From assembly GCF_014679505.1 (NCBI RefSeq), contig NZ_CP061474.1:372001-436000 (forward strand): a stretch of 64,000 bases of DNA, in the 5' to 3' direction. Below the pieces are notes generated by a model. The model made no database searches. It saw only the letters and a list, made by a program, of their open reading frames with translations, and was not told the origin of the DNA. This stretch comes from Geobacillus sp. 46C-IIa (lineage in GTDB: Bacteria > Bacillota > Bacilli > Bacillales > Anoxybacillaceae). Position 1 is the stretch's first letter; every line of letters begins with the position of its first letter. Positions 1 to 8,276 of this stretch are shown in pieces. The translations under genes were made by a program, and so were the position numbers.

Positions 1-2375
1 TTCGGCGCGTTGCGGTGCTAGGGTCCGGCGTCATGGGCTCGGGCATTGCTGCCCATTTGGCGAACGTCGGCATTCCAACGCTGCTGTTGGACATCGTGCC
101 GCGGGAATTGACGAAAGAGGAAGAAGCAAAAGGTTGGACGCTCGAGCATAAGCAAGTGCGCAACCGCCTTGCCAATCAGGCGCTCAAGCGGCTGCTCAAG
201 CAAAAACCGGCGCCGCTTATGGCGAAAGACAACATCGCGCTCATCGAGACGGGCAACTTCGAGGATGACTTCCACCGGCTCGCGGAAGTCGATTGGATCA
301 TTGAAGTGGTCGTGGAAAACTTGGATGTCAAACGAAGCGTCTTCGCCCGCGTGGATGAAGTGCGGACGCCGGGGACGATCGTCAGCTCGAATACGTCCGG
401 CATTTCGATCGCGGCCATGGCGGAAGGACGTTCCGAGGACTTTCAAAAGCATTTTTTAGGCACGCACTTTTTCAACCCGCCGCGCTATTTAAAGCTGCTT
501 GAAATCATTCCGACTGAGCAGACAGACCCGGATATCGTCGCCTACATGAAAACGTTTGCTGAGGAGGTGCTCGGCAAGGGCGTCGTCATGGCGAAAGATA
601 CGCCAAACTTTATCGCCAACCGGATCGGCACGTACGGACTGCTTATCACCGTCCGGGAGATGATGGAAGGCGGCTATAGCGTCGGTGAAGTCGATTCGGT
701 CACCGGGCCGCTCATCGGACGGCCGAAAAGCGCGACATTCCGCACGCTTGACGTTGTCGGGCTCGATACGTTTGTCCATGTTGCCAACAACGTGTATGAA
801 AACGTTGAAGGAGAAGAAAAAGAGGCGTTTCGCGTGCCGGAGTTTATGAAGGCAATGCTTGACAACGGCTGGCTCGGCAGCAAATCCGGCCAAGGATTTT
901 TCCTGAAACAGGGGAAAGACATTCTCGAGCTCAATTACGTCACAATGCAGTACGAACCGCGCAAAAAATTGGCCACTCCGGCGGTGGAGATGGCGAAGCA
1001 GGCAAAAGGCGCGTCCGCTAAGCTGCAAACGCTCGTCTATGCCGACGGCGACCGCGCTGGCACGCTCCTTTGGAGCATCATCGCGCCAACATTGCTGTAC
1101 ACCGCCCGCCTTGTCGGGGAGATCGCCGACGACATCGTCGCGATCGATCAGGCGATGAAGTGGGGGTTCGGCTGGGAGCAAGGCCCGTTTGAACTGTGGG
1201 ATGCGATCGGCCTTGAAAAATCGGTGCGCAAAATGCAGGCCGAGGGGCGCGACATTCCGGCATGGATTACGGACATGCTTGCGGATGGCGCCGGGGCGTT
1301 CTATAAAACGGAAAACGGCCAGCGGTTCTATTACGCGCCTGGCGGCTATAAAGTAGTGGAAGAAAGCGAAAAAACCGTTCATATCCGCCGGCTGAAAGAA
1401 ACGCGCGGCGTCATCAAGAAAAACGCCGGAGCAAGCCTCATCGACCTGGGCGATGACGTGGCGCTTTTGGAGTTCCATTCGCCAAACAACGCGATCGGTG
1501 CTGATATCGTCCAAATGATCAACGAAGCGCTTGATGAAGTGAACCGCAACTACAAAGGGCTGGTCATCGGCAACCAAGGGAAAAATTTCTGCGTCGGCGC
1601 GAACCTTGCGATGATGCTCATGGAAGCGCAAGACGAAAACTTCTTTGAACTCGAGCTGGCAGTCCGGCAGTTCCAGCAGGCGCTTCTTCAGATGAAATAC
1701 AATCCGAAGCCAGTCGTCGTCGCGCCGTTTGCCATGACGCTCGGCGGCGGGGCGGAAGTGAGCTTGGCGGCTTCGCGCATCCAGGCCGCAGCCGAGACGT
1801 ACATCGGGCTTGTCGAAGTGGGCGTCGGCTTGATTCCGGGCGGCGGCGGCAACAAGGAGCTGTACATCAAACGGTTGAACAGCCTGCCGAGCGGGGCGGA
1901 TGTCGACTATGTCAAAGTGGCGGCCAAAACGTTTGAAACGATCGCCATGGCGAAAGTGTCAACATCAGCGGCTGAAGCGCGCGAGCTTGGCTTTTTAAAT
2001 GACCGCGACGGCATTACGATGAACGGCGATCATCTTCTTTACGAAGCGAAACAGGTAGTGCTCGCCTTATATGAAGACGGTTATCGCCCGCCTGTAAGGA
2101 AAAAAATTCCGGTGGCCGGCGAAAGCGGCTATGCAGCCATGCTGCTTGGCGCGCAATCGATGTTCCATTCCGGCTACATTAGCGAGCACGACTTGAAAAT
2201 CGCCAAAAAACTCGCATACGTTTTGGCGGGCGGCAACGTGCCATACGGGACGGAAGTGGATGAGCAATACTTGCTCGACCTTGAGCGTGAAGCGTTCTTA
2301 AGCTTGATCGGCGAGCCGAAGACGCAAGCGAGAATGCAGCACATGCTTGTGAAAGGAAAACCGCTCCGCAACTAG
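1..2375 (+). CDS. fadN: FadN, 3-hydroxyacyl-CoA dehydrogenase / enoyl-CoA hydratase (5' partial)
   Basis: Bifunctional beta-oxidation enzyme that hydrates 2-enoyl-CoA and oxidises 3-hydroxyacyl-CoA with NAD+. The reading frame is open from base 3, so the start codon lies just upstream of the window; only about ten residues should be missing. The N-terminal half has the NAD-binding Rossmann motif VLGSGVMGSG and the dehydrogenase motif THFFNPP. The C-terminal third is a crotonase-fold domain with FCVGANLAMM and the glycine-rich stretches LGGGAEVS and IPGGGG. This dehydrogenase-first order is that of Bacillus FadN and is reversed from E. coli FadB. fadA follows 28 bases later in the same direction and fadE after that, so the three form a fatty-acid degradation operon. 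The promoter is outside the window. Confidence 0.96.
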   Translation, partial: RRVAVLGSGVMGSGIAAHLANVGIPTLLLDIVPRELTKEEEAKGWTLEHKQVRNRLANQALKRLLKQKPAPLMAKDNIALIETGNFEDDFHRLAEVDWIIEVVVENLDVKRSVFARVDEVRTPGTIVSSNTSGISIAAMAEGRSEDFQKHFLGTHFFNPPRYLKLLEIIPTEQTDPDIVAYMKTFAEEVLGKGVVMAKDTPNFIANRIGTYGLLITVREMMEGGYSVGEVDSVTGPLIGRPKSATFRTLDVVGLDTFVHVANNVYENVEGEEKEAFRVPEFMKAMLDNGWLGSKSGQGFFLKQGKDILELNYVTMQYEPRKKLATPAVEMAKQAKGASAKLQTLVYADGDRAGTLLWSIIAPTLLYTARLVGEIADDIVAIDQAMKWGFGWEQGPFELWDAIGLEKSVRKMQAEGRDIPAWITDMLADGAGAFYKTENGQRFYYAPGGYKVVEESEKTVHIRRLKETRGVIKKNAGASLIDLGDDVALLEFHSPNNAIGADIVQMINEALDEVNRNYKGLVIGNQGKNFCVGANLAMMLMEAQDENFFELELAVRQFQQALLQMKYNPKPVVVAPFAMTLGGGAEVSLAASRIQAAAETYIGLVEVGVGLIPGGGGNKELYIKRLNSLPSGADVDYVKVAAKTFETIAMAKVSTSAAEARELGFLNDRDGITMNGDHLLYEAKQVVLALYEDGYRPPVRKKIPVAGESGYAAMLLGAQSMFHSGYISEHDLKIAKKLAYVLAGGNVPYGTEVDEQYLLDLEREAFLSLIGEPKTQARMQHMLVKGKPLRN

Positions 2376-2403
2376 GGCGGACGAATGTTGAGGGGGGATT
2401 GGC

Positions 2404-3576
2404 GTGAGAGAAGCGGTGATTGTCGCAGGAGCGCGCACACCGGTCGGGAAAGCGAAAAAAGGGACGCTCGCCCATGTGCGGCCGGACGATTTAGGGGCGC
2501 TCGTCGTCAAAGAAACGCTAAAACGGGCAGGAAACTATGACGGGGATATCGACGATCTAATTATCGGCTGCGCCATGCCGGAGGCGGAGCAAGGGCTGAA
2601 CGTCGCCCGCAACATCGGGGCGCTCGCCGGGCTGCCGTATACGGTGCCGGCGATCACGATCAACCGGTATTGCTCGTCCGGGTTGCAGGCGATCGCCTAT
2701 GCGGCCGAACGGGTGATGCTCGGCCACTCCGATACGGTCATTGCCGGCGGGGTCGAATCGATGAGCATGGTGCCGATGATGGGCCATGTCGTCCGCCCGA
2801 ACGCGCGTCTCGCCGAAGAAGCGCCGGAATATTACATGTCGATGGGGCATACAGCTGAACAAGTGGCAAAAAAATACGGCGTCAGCCGCGAGGACCAAGA
2901 TGCGTTTGCCGTGCGCAGCCATCAGCGGGCGGCGAACGCGCTGGCTGAGGGGAAATTTGATGAGGAAATCGTGCCGGTGGAAGTGACGGTGCGCAAAGTC
3001 GAAAACAACAAACTCGTCGAAGAGAAAGTGGTCTTTACGCAAGATGAAGGGGTGCGCCCGGACACGAACATGGAGACGCTCGCGAAACTGCGCCCGGCGT
3101 TTGCCGTCAACGGCACGGTCACAGCGGGCAACGCCTCGCAAATGAGCGATGGGGCGGCGGCGGTGATGGTCATGGACCGCGAAAAAGCGGAGTCGCTCGG
3201 CCTGAAGCCGCTCGGCAAGTTCCGTTCGTTCGCCGTCGCCGGCGTGCCGCCGGAAGTGATGGGGATCGGTCCGGTCGCGGCTGTGCCGAAAGCGTTGAAG
3301 CTGGCCGGCCTTGAGCTGTCCGACATCGGCTTGATCGAGTTGAACGAAGCGTTTGCGTCCCAATCGATCCAAGTCATTCGCGAACTTGGGCTCGATGAGG
3401 ACATCGTCAACGTCAACGGCGGGGCGATCGCCCTTGGCCATCCGCTCGGCTGCACGGGCGCGAAGCTGACTTTGTCGCTGCTTTATGAAATGCGGCGCCG
3501 CAACGTGCAGTTTGGCATTGTCACAATGTGCATCGGCGGCGGCATGGGGGCCGCGGGCGTCTTTGAACTGCTGTAA
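2404..3576 (+). CDS. fadA: FadA, acetyl-CoA acyltransferase (3-ketoacyl-CoA thiolase)
   Basis: Cleaves 3-ketoacyl-CoA with CoA to release acetyl-CoA, the last step of each beta-oxidation turn. The 390-residue protein has the full thiolase signature set: nucleophilic Cys90 in [10 protein letters not shown], His346 in [10 protein letters not shown] and Cys376 in CIGGGMGAA near the C-terminus. The start is GTG, chosen because a G-rich ribosome binding site (around 2391-2398) lies at normal distance and the protein then begins [13 protein letters not shown], the usual thiolase N-terminus. It lies between fadN and fadE, all on the same strand. Degradative and biosynthetic thiolases share these residues; the neighbours decide for the degradative role. 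Confidence 0.96.
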   Translation: MREAVIVAGARTPVGKAKKGTLAHVRPDDLGALVVKETLKRAGNYDGDIDDLIIGCAMPEAEQGLNVARNIGALAGLPYTVPAITINRYCSSGLQAIAYAAERVMLGHSDTVIAGGVESMSMVPMMGHVVRPNARLAEEAPEYYMSMGHTAEQVAKKYGVSREDQDAFAVRSHQRAANALAEGKFDEEIVPVEVTVRKVENNKLVEEKVVFTQDEGVRPDTNMETLAKLRPAFAVNGTVTAGNASQMSDGAAAVMVMDREKAESLGLKPLGKFRSFAVAGVPPEVMGIGPVAAVPKALKLAGLELSDIGLIELNEAFASQSIQVIRELGLDEDIVNVNGGAIALGHPLGCTGAKLTLSLLYEMRRRNVQFGIVTMCIGGGMGAAGVFELL

Positions 3577-3651
3577 TGTGAAGCCAACGGAAATGCAACC
3601 GGGCGGCCGCGCCGCCCGGGCAATCACGAGATTTGGGGGAGGAAACGAACG

Positions 3652-5436
3652 ATGGCAAAAACGGTGGACAATGCGATTCAAGGCGGCAGCTTTTTAATTG
3701 AGGACATTGCGGCAACACGCGTATTTACGCCGGAAGATTTCACCGATGAACATCACATGATCGCCAAAACAACGGAAGAGTACGTCAACAACGAAGTGCT
3801 TCCGCAGCTTGAGCATCTTGAAAGCCATGAGTTTGACCGCTCGGTGAAACTGCTTCGCAAGGCGGGCGAACTCGGGCTGTTGAGCGCCGACATCCCGGAA
3901 GAGTACGGCGGCTTGGGGCTTGACAAAGTAAGCTCCGCCATCATTGCGGAAAATATGGCGCCGGCCGGCGGCTTTGCCATCTCGCACGGGGCGCACGTCG
4001 GCATCGGATCGCTGCCGATCGTCTTGTTCGGCACGGAAGAACAAAAACAAAAATATTTGCCGTATTTGGCAACGGGCGAGAAAATCGCCGCCTATGCTTT
4101 GACAGAGCCGGGATCGGGTTCTGACGCCCTTGGCGCGAAGACGACGGCGAAATTGAACGCCGAAGGGACGCACTACATGTTAAACGGCGAAAAACAATGG
4201 ATCACCAACTCCGGCTTCGCTGATGTGTTTGTCGTCTACGCGAAAGTGGACGGCCAGCATTTCACTGCGTTCATCGTCGAACGCGACTTCCCGGGCGTCT
4301 CAACCGGTCCAGAAGAAAAGAAAATGGGGATTAAAAGCTCGTCGACACGGACGCTCATTTTGCAAGATGTGCCGGTGCCGAAAGAAAACGTGCTCGGCGA
4401 AATCGGCAAAGGCCATGTCATTGCCTTCAACATTTTGAACATCGGCCGCTACAAACTCGGGCTCGGGGCGGTCGGCGGGGCGAAACGGGCGCTTGAAATT
4501 ACGCTGAAATACGCCAACCAACGCCAGCAGTTCAAACGGCCGATTTCGCAGTTTACGCTGACGCAAGAAAAATTTGCGACGATGGCAGCGCGCCTGTATG
4601 CAGCGGAAAGCTCCGTCTACCGCACGGTCGGCTTGTTCGACGAACGGATGGGCTTGCTCGATGCGGAAAAGGCGAAAGACGGCAAAGAAATTGCCAAGTC
4701 CATTGCCGAATACGCGATCGAATGCTCGTTGAACAAGTTTTTCGCGACGGAAGTGCTCGACTATATCGTTGATGAAGGCGTGCAAATTCATGGCGGCTAC
4801 GGCTTTATGCAAGAATATGAAATCGAGCGCGCCTACCGCGATTCGCGCATTAACCGCATTTTCGAAGGGACGAACGAAATCAACCGCCTGCTCGTGCCGG
4901 GCATGTATTTGAAAAAAGCGTTAAAAGGCGAGCTGCCGCTCTTCCAAAAAGCGCAGCAGCTGCAGGAAGAGCTCATGATGATGACGGCCGCAGAACCGGG
5001 CTCCGGCGTGCTTGAACAAGAGAAATATTTGGTGCGCAACGCGAAAAAGATTGCCTTGATGGTCGCCGGCCTGGCGGCGCAAAAATACGGTCAACGGATT
5101 GAGGAGGAGCAAGAGGTGCTTGTCAATATCGCCGATATCGTCTCCAACGTTTATGCGATGGAATCGGCGCTTTTGCGCACCGAAAAAGCGATTCAAGCGG
5201 GCGGGGAAGAGAAAAACAAACAAAAAGTGTTGTATACGCAAATTTTCTGCCAAGAGGCGTTCAATGAAATCGAAGCCCATGCGAAAGAGACGCTCGTTGC
5301 TGTCGAGCAAGGCGACACGCTTCGGATGATGCTCGCCGCTCTCCGCCGGCTGACGCGCCATACGCCGATCAACGTGATCGCGAAAAAACGCGAAGCGGCG
5401 GCCGCCCTCATTGAAGCGGAACGGTATATTGTGTGA
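3652..5436 (+). CDS. fadE: FadE-type acyl-CoA dehydrogenase, long form
   Basis: FAD-dependent oxidation of acyl-CoA to trans-2-enoyl-CoA, the first step of beta-oxidation; electrons normally pass to electron-transfer flavoprotein. At 594 residues it is about 200 longer than the common acyl-CoA dehydrogenase, with an additional helical C-terminal region as in very-long-chain enzymes and Bacillus FadE (YusJ). The FAD/substrate segment YALTEPGSGSDA and the C-terminal segment FEGTNEINR are present; the glutamate of FEGT (residue 405) is in the position of the usual catalytic base. The start has a strong GGGGGAGGAAA site upstream. It is the last gene of the fad operon, followed by a hairpin terminator. 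Substrate length preference cannot be read from the sequence. Confidence 0.95.
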   Translation: MAKTVDNAIQGGSFLIEDIAATRVFTPEDFTDEHHMIAKTTEEYVNNEVLPQLEHLESHEFDRSVKLLRKAGELGLLSADIPEEYGGLGLDKVSSAIIAENMAPAGGFAISHGAHVGIGSLPIVLFGTEEQKQKYLPYLATGEKIAAYALTEPGSGSDALGAKTTAKLNAEGTHYMLNGEKQWITNSGFADVFVVYAKVDGQHFTAFIVERDFPGVSTGPEEKKMGIKSSSTRTLILQDVPVPKENVLGEIGKGHVIAFNILNIGRYKLGLGAVGGAKRALEITLKYANQRQQFKRPISQFTLTQEKFATMAARLYAAESSVYRTVGLFDERMGLLDAEKAKDGKEIAKSIAEYAIECSLNKFFATEVLDYIVDEGVQIHGGYGFMQEYEIERAYRDSRINRIFEGTNEINRLLVPGMYLKKALKGELPLFQKAQQLQEELMMMTAAEPGSGVLEQEKYLVRNAKKIALMVAGLAAQKYGQRIEEEQEVLVNIADIVSNVYAMESALLRTEKAIQAGGEEKNKQKVLYTQIFCQEAFNEIEAHAKETLVAVEQGDTLRMMLAALRRLTRHTPINVIAKKREAAAALIEAERYIV

Positions 5437-5443
5437 TAATAGG

Positions 5444-5473
5444 AAGTACCAGGACTGTCCTGGTACTTTTTTT
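5444..5473 (+). terminator. Rho-independent terminator after fadE
   Basis: A near-perfect inverted repeat (AAGTACCAGGAC / GTCCTGGTACTT) with a minimal loop runs into seven T residues. It closes the fadN-fadA-fadE operon 8 bases after the fadE stop. Confidence 0.9.
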
Positions 5474-5571
5474 CTGTCAGAGGCGAAGGCCGAAGTGTCG
5501 ACAAAGCGGGGGAGGCGCCGATAGCGGCGGCCAAGGGTGAATCCGCGAACAGTTGTAGAGGAGGGATGGCT

Positions 5572-5949
5572 ATGGCGCTGACGTTGTATTGGTATCCGAA
5601 ATGCGGGACGTGCCGGAAGGCGAAACGGTGGCTTGATGAGCACGGGATCGAGGTGCAAACGGTGCACCTTGTCGACGAGCCGCTGACGAAAGAGGAGCTG
5701 GCCCGCTTGCACCGCCAAAGCGGGCTGCCGCTTAAAAAATTTTTCAATACAAGCGGGATGAAATATCGCGAACTCGGATTAAAGGACAAGCTTGACGGCG
5801 CATCGGAAGAGGAGATGCTCGAGTGGCTCTCCTCGGACGGGATGTTAGTAAAACGGCCGATTTTAACCGATGGCGAACGGGTCGTTGTCGGGTTTCGCGA
5901 GCAAGCGTATGAGTCGTTTTTCGCCGGGCGTCTGTCGGCAGAAAGATAA
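5572..5949 (+). CDS. yusI: YusI, ArsC/Spx-family thioredoxin-fold protein
   Basis: Small protein (125 residues) of the ArsC/Spx family, which has a thioredoxin fold. The N-terminus reads LYWYPKCGTCRKAKRWL, so it carries a CxxC redox motif of the kind seen in Spx and MgsR rather than the single cysteine of a plain arsenate reductase. The later segment ILTDGERVVVGFRE is typical of the family C-terminus. The second ATG is chosen because AGAGGAGGG ends only one base before the first ATG and six bases before this one. It sits between the fad operon and gcvH, as in B. subtilis. The function of YusI is not settled; a transcription or redox role is possible but not shown here. Confidence 0.85.
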   Translation: MALTLYWYPKCGTCRKAKRWLDEHGIEVQTVHLVDEPLTKEELARLHRQSGLPLKKFFNTSGMKYRELGLKDKLDGASEEEMLEWLSSDGMLVKRPILTDGERVVVGFREQAYESFFAGRLSAER

Positions 5950-5971
5950 AAATTTTTAACAAAATGAAATC

Positions 5972-5984
5972 AACTCAGTGAGTT
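5972..5984. promoter_or_regulatory. 13-bp palindrome upstream of gcvH
   Basis: AACTCAGTGAGTT is a perfect 6+1+6 palindrome lying 23 to 35 bases after the yusI stop and followed by T residues. It could be a small terminator stem or an operator; a possible -10 hexamer TATGAT lies at 6001-6006. No consensus was recognised. Confidence 0.3.
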
Positions 5985-6042
5985 TTTGTCGAAAATCGGT
6001 TATGATGAAAAAGAATACAATTTGTCGCAATGGAGGGATTCG

Positions 6043-6426
6043 ATGAACACGCCAAAGGAACTTCGCTATTCTAAAGAGCACGAGTGGGTGCGCGTCGAAG
6101 GGGACAAAGTGCGCATCGGCATTACCGATTTTGCCCAATCAGAGCTTGGCGACATCGTGTTTGTCGAGCTGCCGGAAGTTGGAACGGAAATTACGGCGAA
6201 TGAGCCGTTCGGCAGCGTCGAGTCGGTGAAAACCGTTTCGGAACTGTATGCGCCGATCAGCGGCACCGTCGTCGAAGTGAACGAAGCGTTAAACGACAAC
6301 CCGGAATATGTGAATGAATCGCCGTATGAAAAAGCGTGGATGATTGTCATTGAACCGAAAGATTTAAGCGAAGTCGACAACTTGTTGACGGCTGAACAAT
6401 ACGAGGCGATGGTGAACGAAGGATAA
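6043..6426 (+). CDS. gcvH: GcvH, glycine cleavage system H protein
   Basis: Lipoyl carrier of the glycine cleavage complex; it shuttles the aminomethyl group from the P to the T protein. In Firmicutes it also serves as the relay from which lipoyl groups are passed to other enzymes. The 127-residue protein has the lipoylation site ESVKTVSE with Lys63 as the acceptor and the usual biotinyl/lipoyl fold. The ATG at 6043 has TGGAGGG upstream and gives the standard family length; an upstream in-frame extension to 5986 has no such site. The other gcv genes are not in the window. lipA, the lipoyl synthase that acts on octanoylated GcvH, lies 24 kb downstream. Confidence 0.96.
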   Translation: MNTPKELRYSKEHEWVRVEGDKVRIGITDFAQSELGDIVFVELPEVGTEITANEPFGSVESVKTVSELYAPISGTVVEVNEALNDNPEYVNESPYEKAWMIVIEPKDLSEVDNLLTAEQYEAMVNEG

Positions 6427-6501
6427 ACGTTCCTGCAATCTCCGCCTCCGGTTTCGGGCACCCTATACATACCGGAACTTGATTGAAAAGGGGTGCTCCC
6501 G

Positions 6502-6738
6502 ATGGCGCTGCAACGAACGCGCATCGATATTACGGACCGGGTGACCGGCAAGCTGAACGGCCGCTCGCTGGACTTGTACGAGGAAGGGGAGCTCATCGGG
6601 CGCTTTCCGCTTCCGGCGGCCGTCCAGTTGAAAAATGGGTATACCGAACAGAACGGAAAAATCTATAAAGATGTGACTGCTACCGTTGAACCGGACCAAA
6701 AATATGTCGATTGCGACGGGGAGGCGGGCTGGTGTTAA
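6502..6738 (+). CDS. yusG: YusG, small conserved protein (DUF2553-type)
   Basis: A 78-residue protein matching B. subtilis YusG by position (between gcvH and yusF) and general character; the family has no assigned function. It is rich in charged and beta-forming residues with a CDGEAGWC C-terminus holding two cysteines. No membrane segment or signal peptide is visible. The ATG at 6502 is preferred because AAAAGGGG lies about 8 bases upstream. A hairpin terminator follows at once, so it appears to be transcribed alone or as the end of a gcvH unit. Confidence 0.75.
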   Translation: MALQRTRIDITDRVTGKLNGRSLDLYEEGELIGRFPLPAAVQLKNGYTEQNGKIYKDVTATVEPDQKYVDCDGEAGWC

Positions 6739-6741
6739 AAT

Positions 6742-6769
6742 GCAACGGTGGATAGCCGTTGCTTTTTTT
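6742..6769 (+). terminator. Terminator after yusG
   Basis: GCAACGG and CCGTTGC form a seven-base-pair stem with a short loop, followed by seven T residues. Confidence 0.85.
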
Positions 6770-6831
6770 CAACCTTTTGCCGGCGCAGGACATACAATAT
6801 GGTATCCTTTTTGAAGTTAGGTGGGTCGGAC

Positions 6832-7191
6832 ATGCGACGGGCAGAAAAAGTGATTATCGTAGAAGGTCGATCGGATAAGCAAAAAGTGGCGGCCGTGCTG
6901 AACGAACGGGTCGTCATTATTTGCACGAACGGCACGATCAGTGATGCGCGCCTTGAGGAGCTGGCTGATGAGCTGGAGGGCCAGGATGTGTACGTGCTTG
7001 CGGACGCCGATGAGGCAGGGGAGAAGCTGCGCCGGCAGTTTCGCCGCATGTTTCCGGAGGCGGAACATATTTATATTGACCGGGCGTACCGCGAAGTGGC
7101 CGCCGCTCCGCCTTGGCATTTAGCCCAAGTGCTGCTGCGCGCGCATTTTGACGTCCGCATCGACTCGTTAATGAGAGGAAGAGGCGAGTGA
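6832..7191 (+). CDS. yusF: YusF, single-domain Toprim protein
   Basis: A 119-residue stand-alone Toprim protein, the metal-binding fold found in primases, topoisomerases, OLD nucleases and RNase M5. The conserved glutamate is in VIIVEGRSDKQKV and the DxD pair in LADADEAGEKLRR. A short Toprim protein of this kind may act as a nuclease or RNA-processing enzyme, but the target of YusF is not known to me. The ATG at 6832 follows AGGTGGG; an in-frame extension upstream would run through the yusG terminator. Its stop overlaps the GTG start of yusE, so the two are translationally coupled. Confidence 0.82.
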   Translation: MRRAEKVIIVEGRSDKQKVAAVLNERVVIICTNGTISDARLEELADELEGQDVYVLADADEAGEKLRRQFRRMFPEAEHIYIDRAYREVAAAPPWHLAQVLLRAHFDVRIDSLMRGRGE

Positions 7192-7502
7192 AACCGATTG
7201 AACGAATAAAGGTACAACGGACGGTGAGTGAGCAGCCGCTTATGGCTCTTTATTTGTACACTCCGCTGTGCGGCACGTGCCAGCTGGCGAAACGGATGTT
7301 GACGGTGGTTGAAGAGCTGTTTCCGGCGCTGCCGTTTTACGAAACAGACGTGAATTATATTCCGGAGCAAGCAGCCGTATGGAAAATTGAAAGCGTTCCT
7401 TGCTTGCTTCTTTTTGTTGGCGGAACGATGGTCGGCAAATGGTATGCGTTTCATTCCGTCCCTTATTTGTATGAGGAAATTCAAGCCCGGCTGCCGCGCT
7501 GA
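7188..7502 (+). CDS. yusE: YusE, thioredoxin-like protein
   Basis: A 104-residue thioredoxin-fold protein with the redox motif CGTC in LYTPLCGTCQLAKRM, close to the N-terminus, and the cis-proline segment SVPCLLLF. This arrangement supports a cytosolic dithiol-disulfide exchange role; no signal peptide is present. The GTG start overlaps the yusF stop by four bases. Its partner proteins are unknown. Together with yusI it makes two CGTC-type redox proteins within 2 kb. Confidence 0.85.
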   Translation: MKPIERIKVQRTVSEQPLMALYLYTPLCGTCQLAKRMLTVVEELFPALPFYETDVNYIPEQAAVWKIESVPCLLLFVGGTMVGKWYAFHSVPYLYEEIQARLPR

Positions 7503-7520
7503 CCGTCCGCCTTTTTTTGA

Positions 7521-7563
7521 CGCCGTTTGACATATTTCTTCGGAAATGACAAAAACGGCGCTC
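7521..7563. other. Imperfect hairpin with TTCG loop before yusD
   Basis: Arms of roughly 17 bases (CGCCGTTTGACATATTTC and GAAATGACAAAAACGGCG) pair with small bulges around a TTCG loop. It lies between the yusE stop and yusD. It could be an mRNA-stabilising or leader structure; it lacks a clean T-tract. Confidence 0.45.
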
Positions 7564-7654
7564 GTTCGCCACGGCGGCTGTCGAGATTTTTGTAAAGGAT
7601 TCTTCCCCCTCTGTATGGAAATAAAGGGAACAAAGGGAGATGGGGGGATGGTCA

Positions 7655-8002
7655 ATGGAAGTGCGTCAGTTAGTGGGACAGTTCATGGAACGGATGCAAA
7701 TGTTGCGCCATTTATTGCCGATTTTGCCGGATGAGCAATTGTGTGTGCGCTTTGAGAGTGAAGAAGGCGTCGCTTTGCTGGCGATCGGCAAGGAGCCGGC
7801 TGCCACGGAAATCGAAAAGGATGAACGAAACACGTTAACGGTGCGCGGCTCAACGAAAGCGCTTGAGTCGTTGCTGAGCGGCGAGCTGAAGCTGCAGCAG
7901 CTCGTCCGGCTGCAGGAAGTGTACGTGTCCGGAAGCTTTCGCCATATGTTGTTGCTTGAATCGCTCCTCCATTTGGCCAAGCCGTATCGTCATGTTGGAT
8001 AA
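7655..8002 (+). CDS. yusD: YusD, SCP2-like sterol-carrier-fold protein
   Basis: A 115-residue protein matching B. subtilis YusD by position just upstream of the methionine importer. The fold pattern (VRFESEEGVALLAIG, then LTVRGSTKALESLLSGELKLQQL) resembles the SCP2 lipid-binding domain. No cysteine redox motif or membrane segment is seen. The ATG at 7655 has a run of six G residues about eight bases upstream and is preferred over an earlier in-frame ATG at 7640 that precedes it. The function is unknown; a hydrophobic-ligand carrier role is an inference from the fold. Confidence 0.7.
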   Translation: MEVRQLVGQFMERMQMLRHLLPILPDEQLCVRFESEEGVALLAIGKEPAATEIEKDERNTLTVRGSTKALESLLSGELKLQQLVRLQEVYVSGSFRHMLLLESLLHLAKPYRHVG

Positions 8003-8010
8003 AAAATTTG

Positions 8011-8040
8011 TTGACACCGTTCGACATCCAATGATACAAT
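8011..8040 (+). promoter_or_regulatory. Sigma-A promoter of the metNPQ operon
   Basis: TTGACA at 8011-8016 and TACAAT at 8035-8040 are spaced by 18 bases. The SAM riboswitch begins about 35 bases after the -10 box. Confidence 0.85.
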
Positions 8041-8075
8041 CACACTCGTAATCAATTGAATAGGCGATTGTTGCG

Positions 8076-8240
8076 CTCTTATCAAGAGAGGTGGAGGGAT
8101 GTGCCCAATGAAGCCCGGCAACCGTCAGCGCGTCCGCTGAAAAGGTGCCAATTCACACAAAGCGGCCTGCTTTGGGAGATAAGAGACGGAATGGTAGATA
8201 ATACCTTTCTGTTCTCTGCGGGCAGAAAGGTTTTCTTTTT
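8076..8240 (+). ncRNA. SAM-I (S-box) riboswitch with terminator
   Basis: The aptamer opens with CTCTTATCAAGAGAGGTGGA and closes with GAGATAAGAG near 8176-8185, forming the P1 stem. It contains the conserved S-box pieces ATGAAGCCCGGCAACC and AAGGTGCCAATTC. Downstream, ACCTTTCTG and CAGAAAGGT (8203-8230) form a terminator stem followed by TTTTCTTTTT. When S-adenosylmethionine is bound the terminator should form and metN-metP-metQ is switched off. The intact architecture makes transcriptional attenuation the expected mode. Confidence 0.96.
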
Positions 8241-8276
8241 GCGCTCCGCCGCTTTGAGAGGAAGGAAGGTGAAACG

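Noticed and set aside
489..1631. 380-codon open frame on the minus strand opposite fadN
   Set aside because: His/Arg/Phe-rich translation with no family features; it is the usual antisense shadow of a GC-rich gene.
2557..3681. 374-codon minus-strand open frame opposite fadA
   Set aside because: Very Arg/His-rich, no ribosome site, lies entirely over a well-supported thiolase gene.
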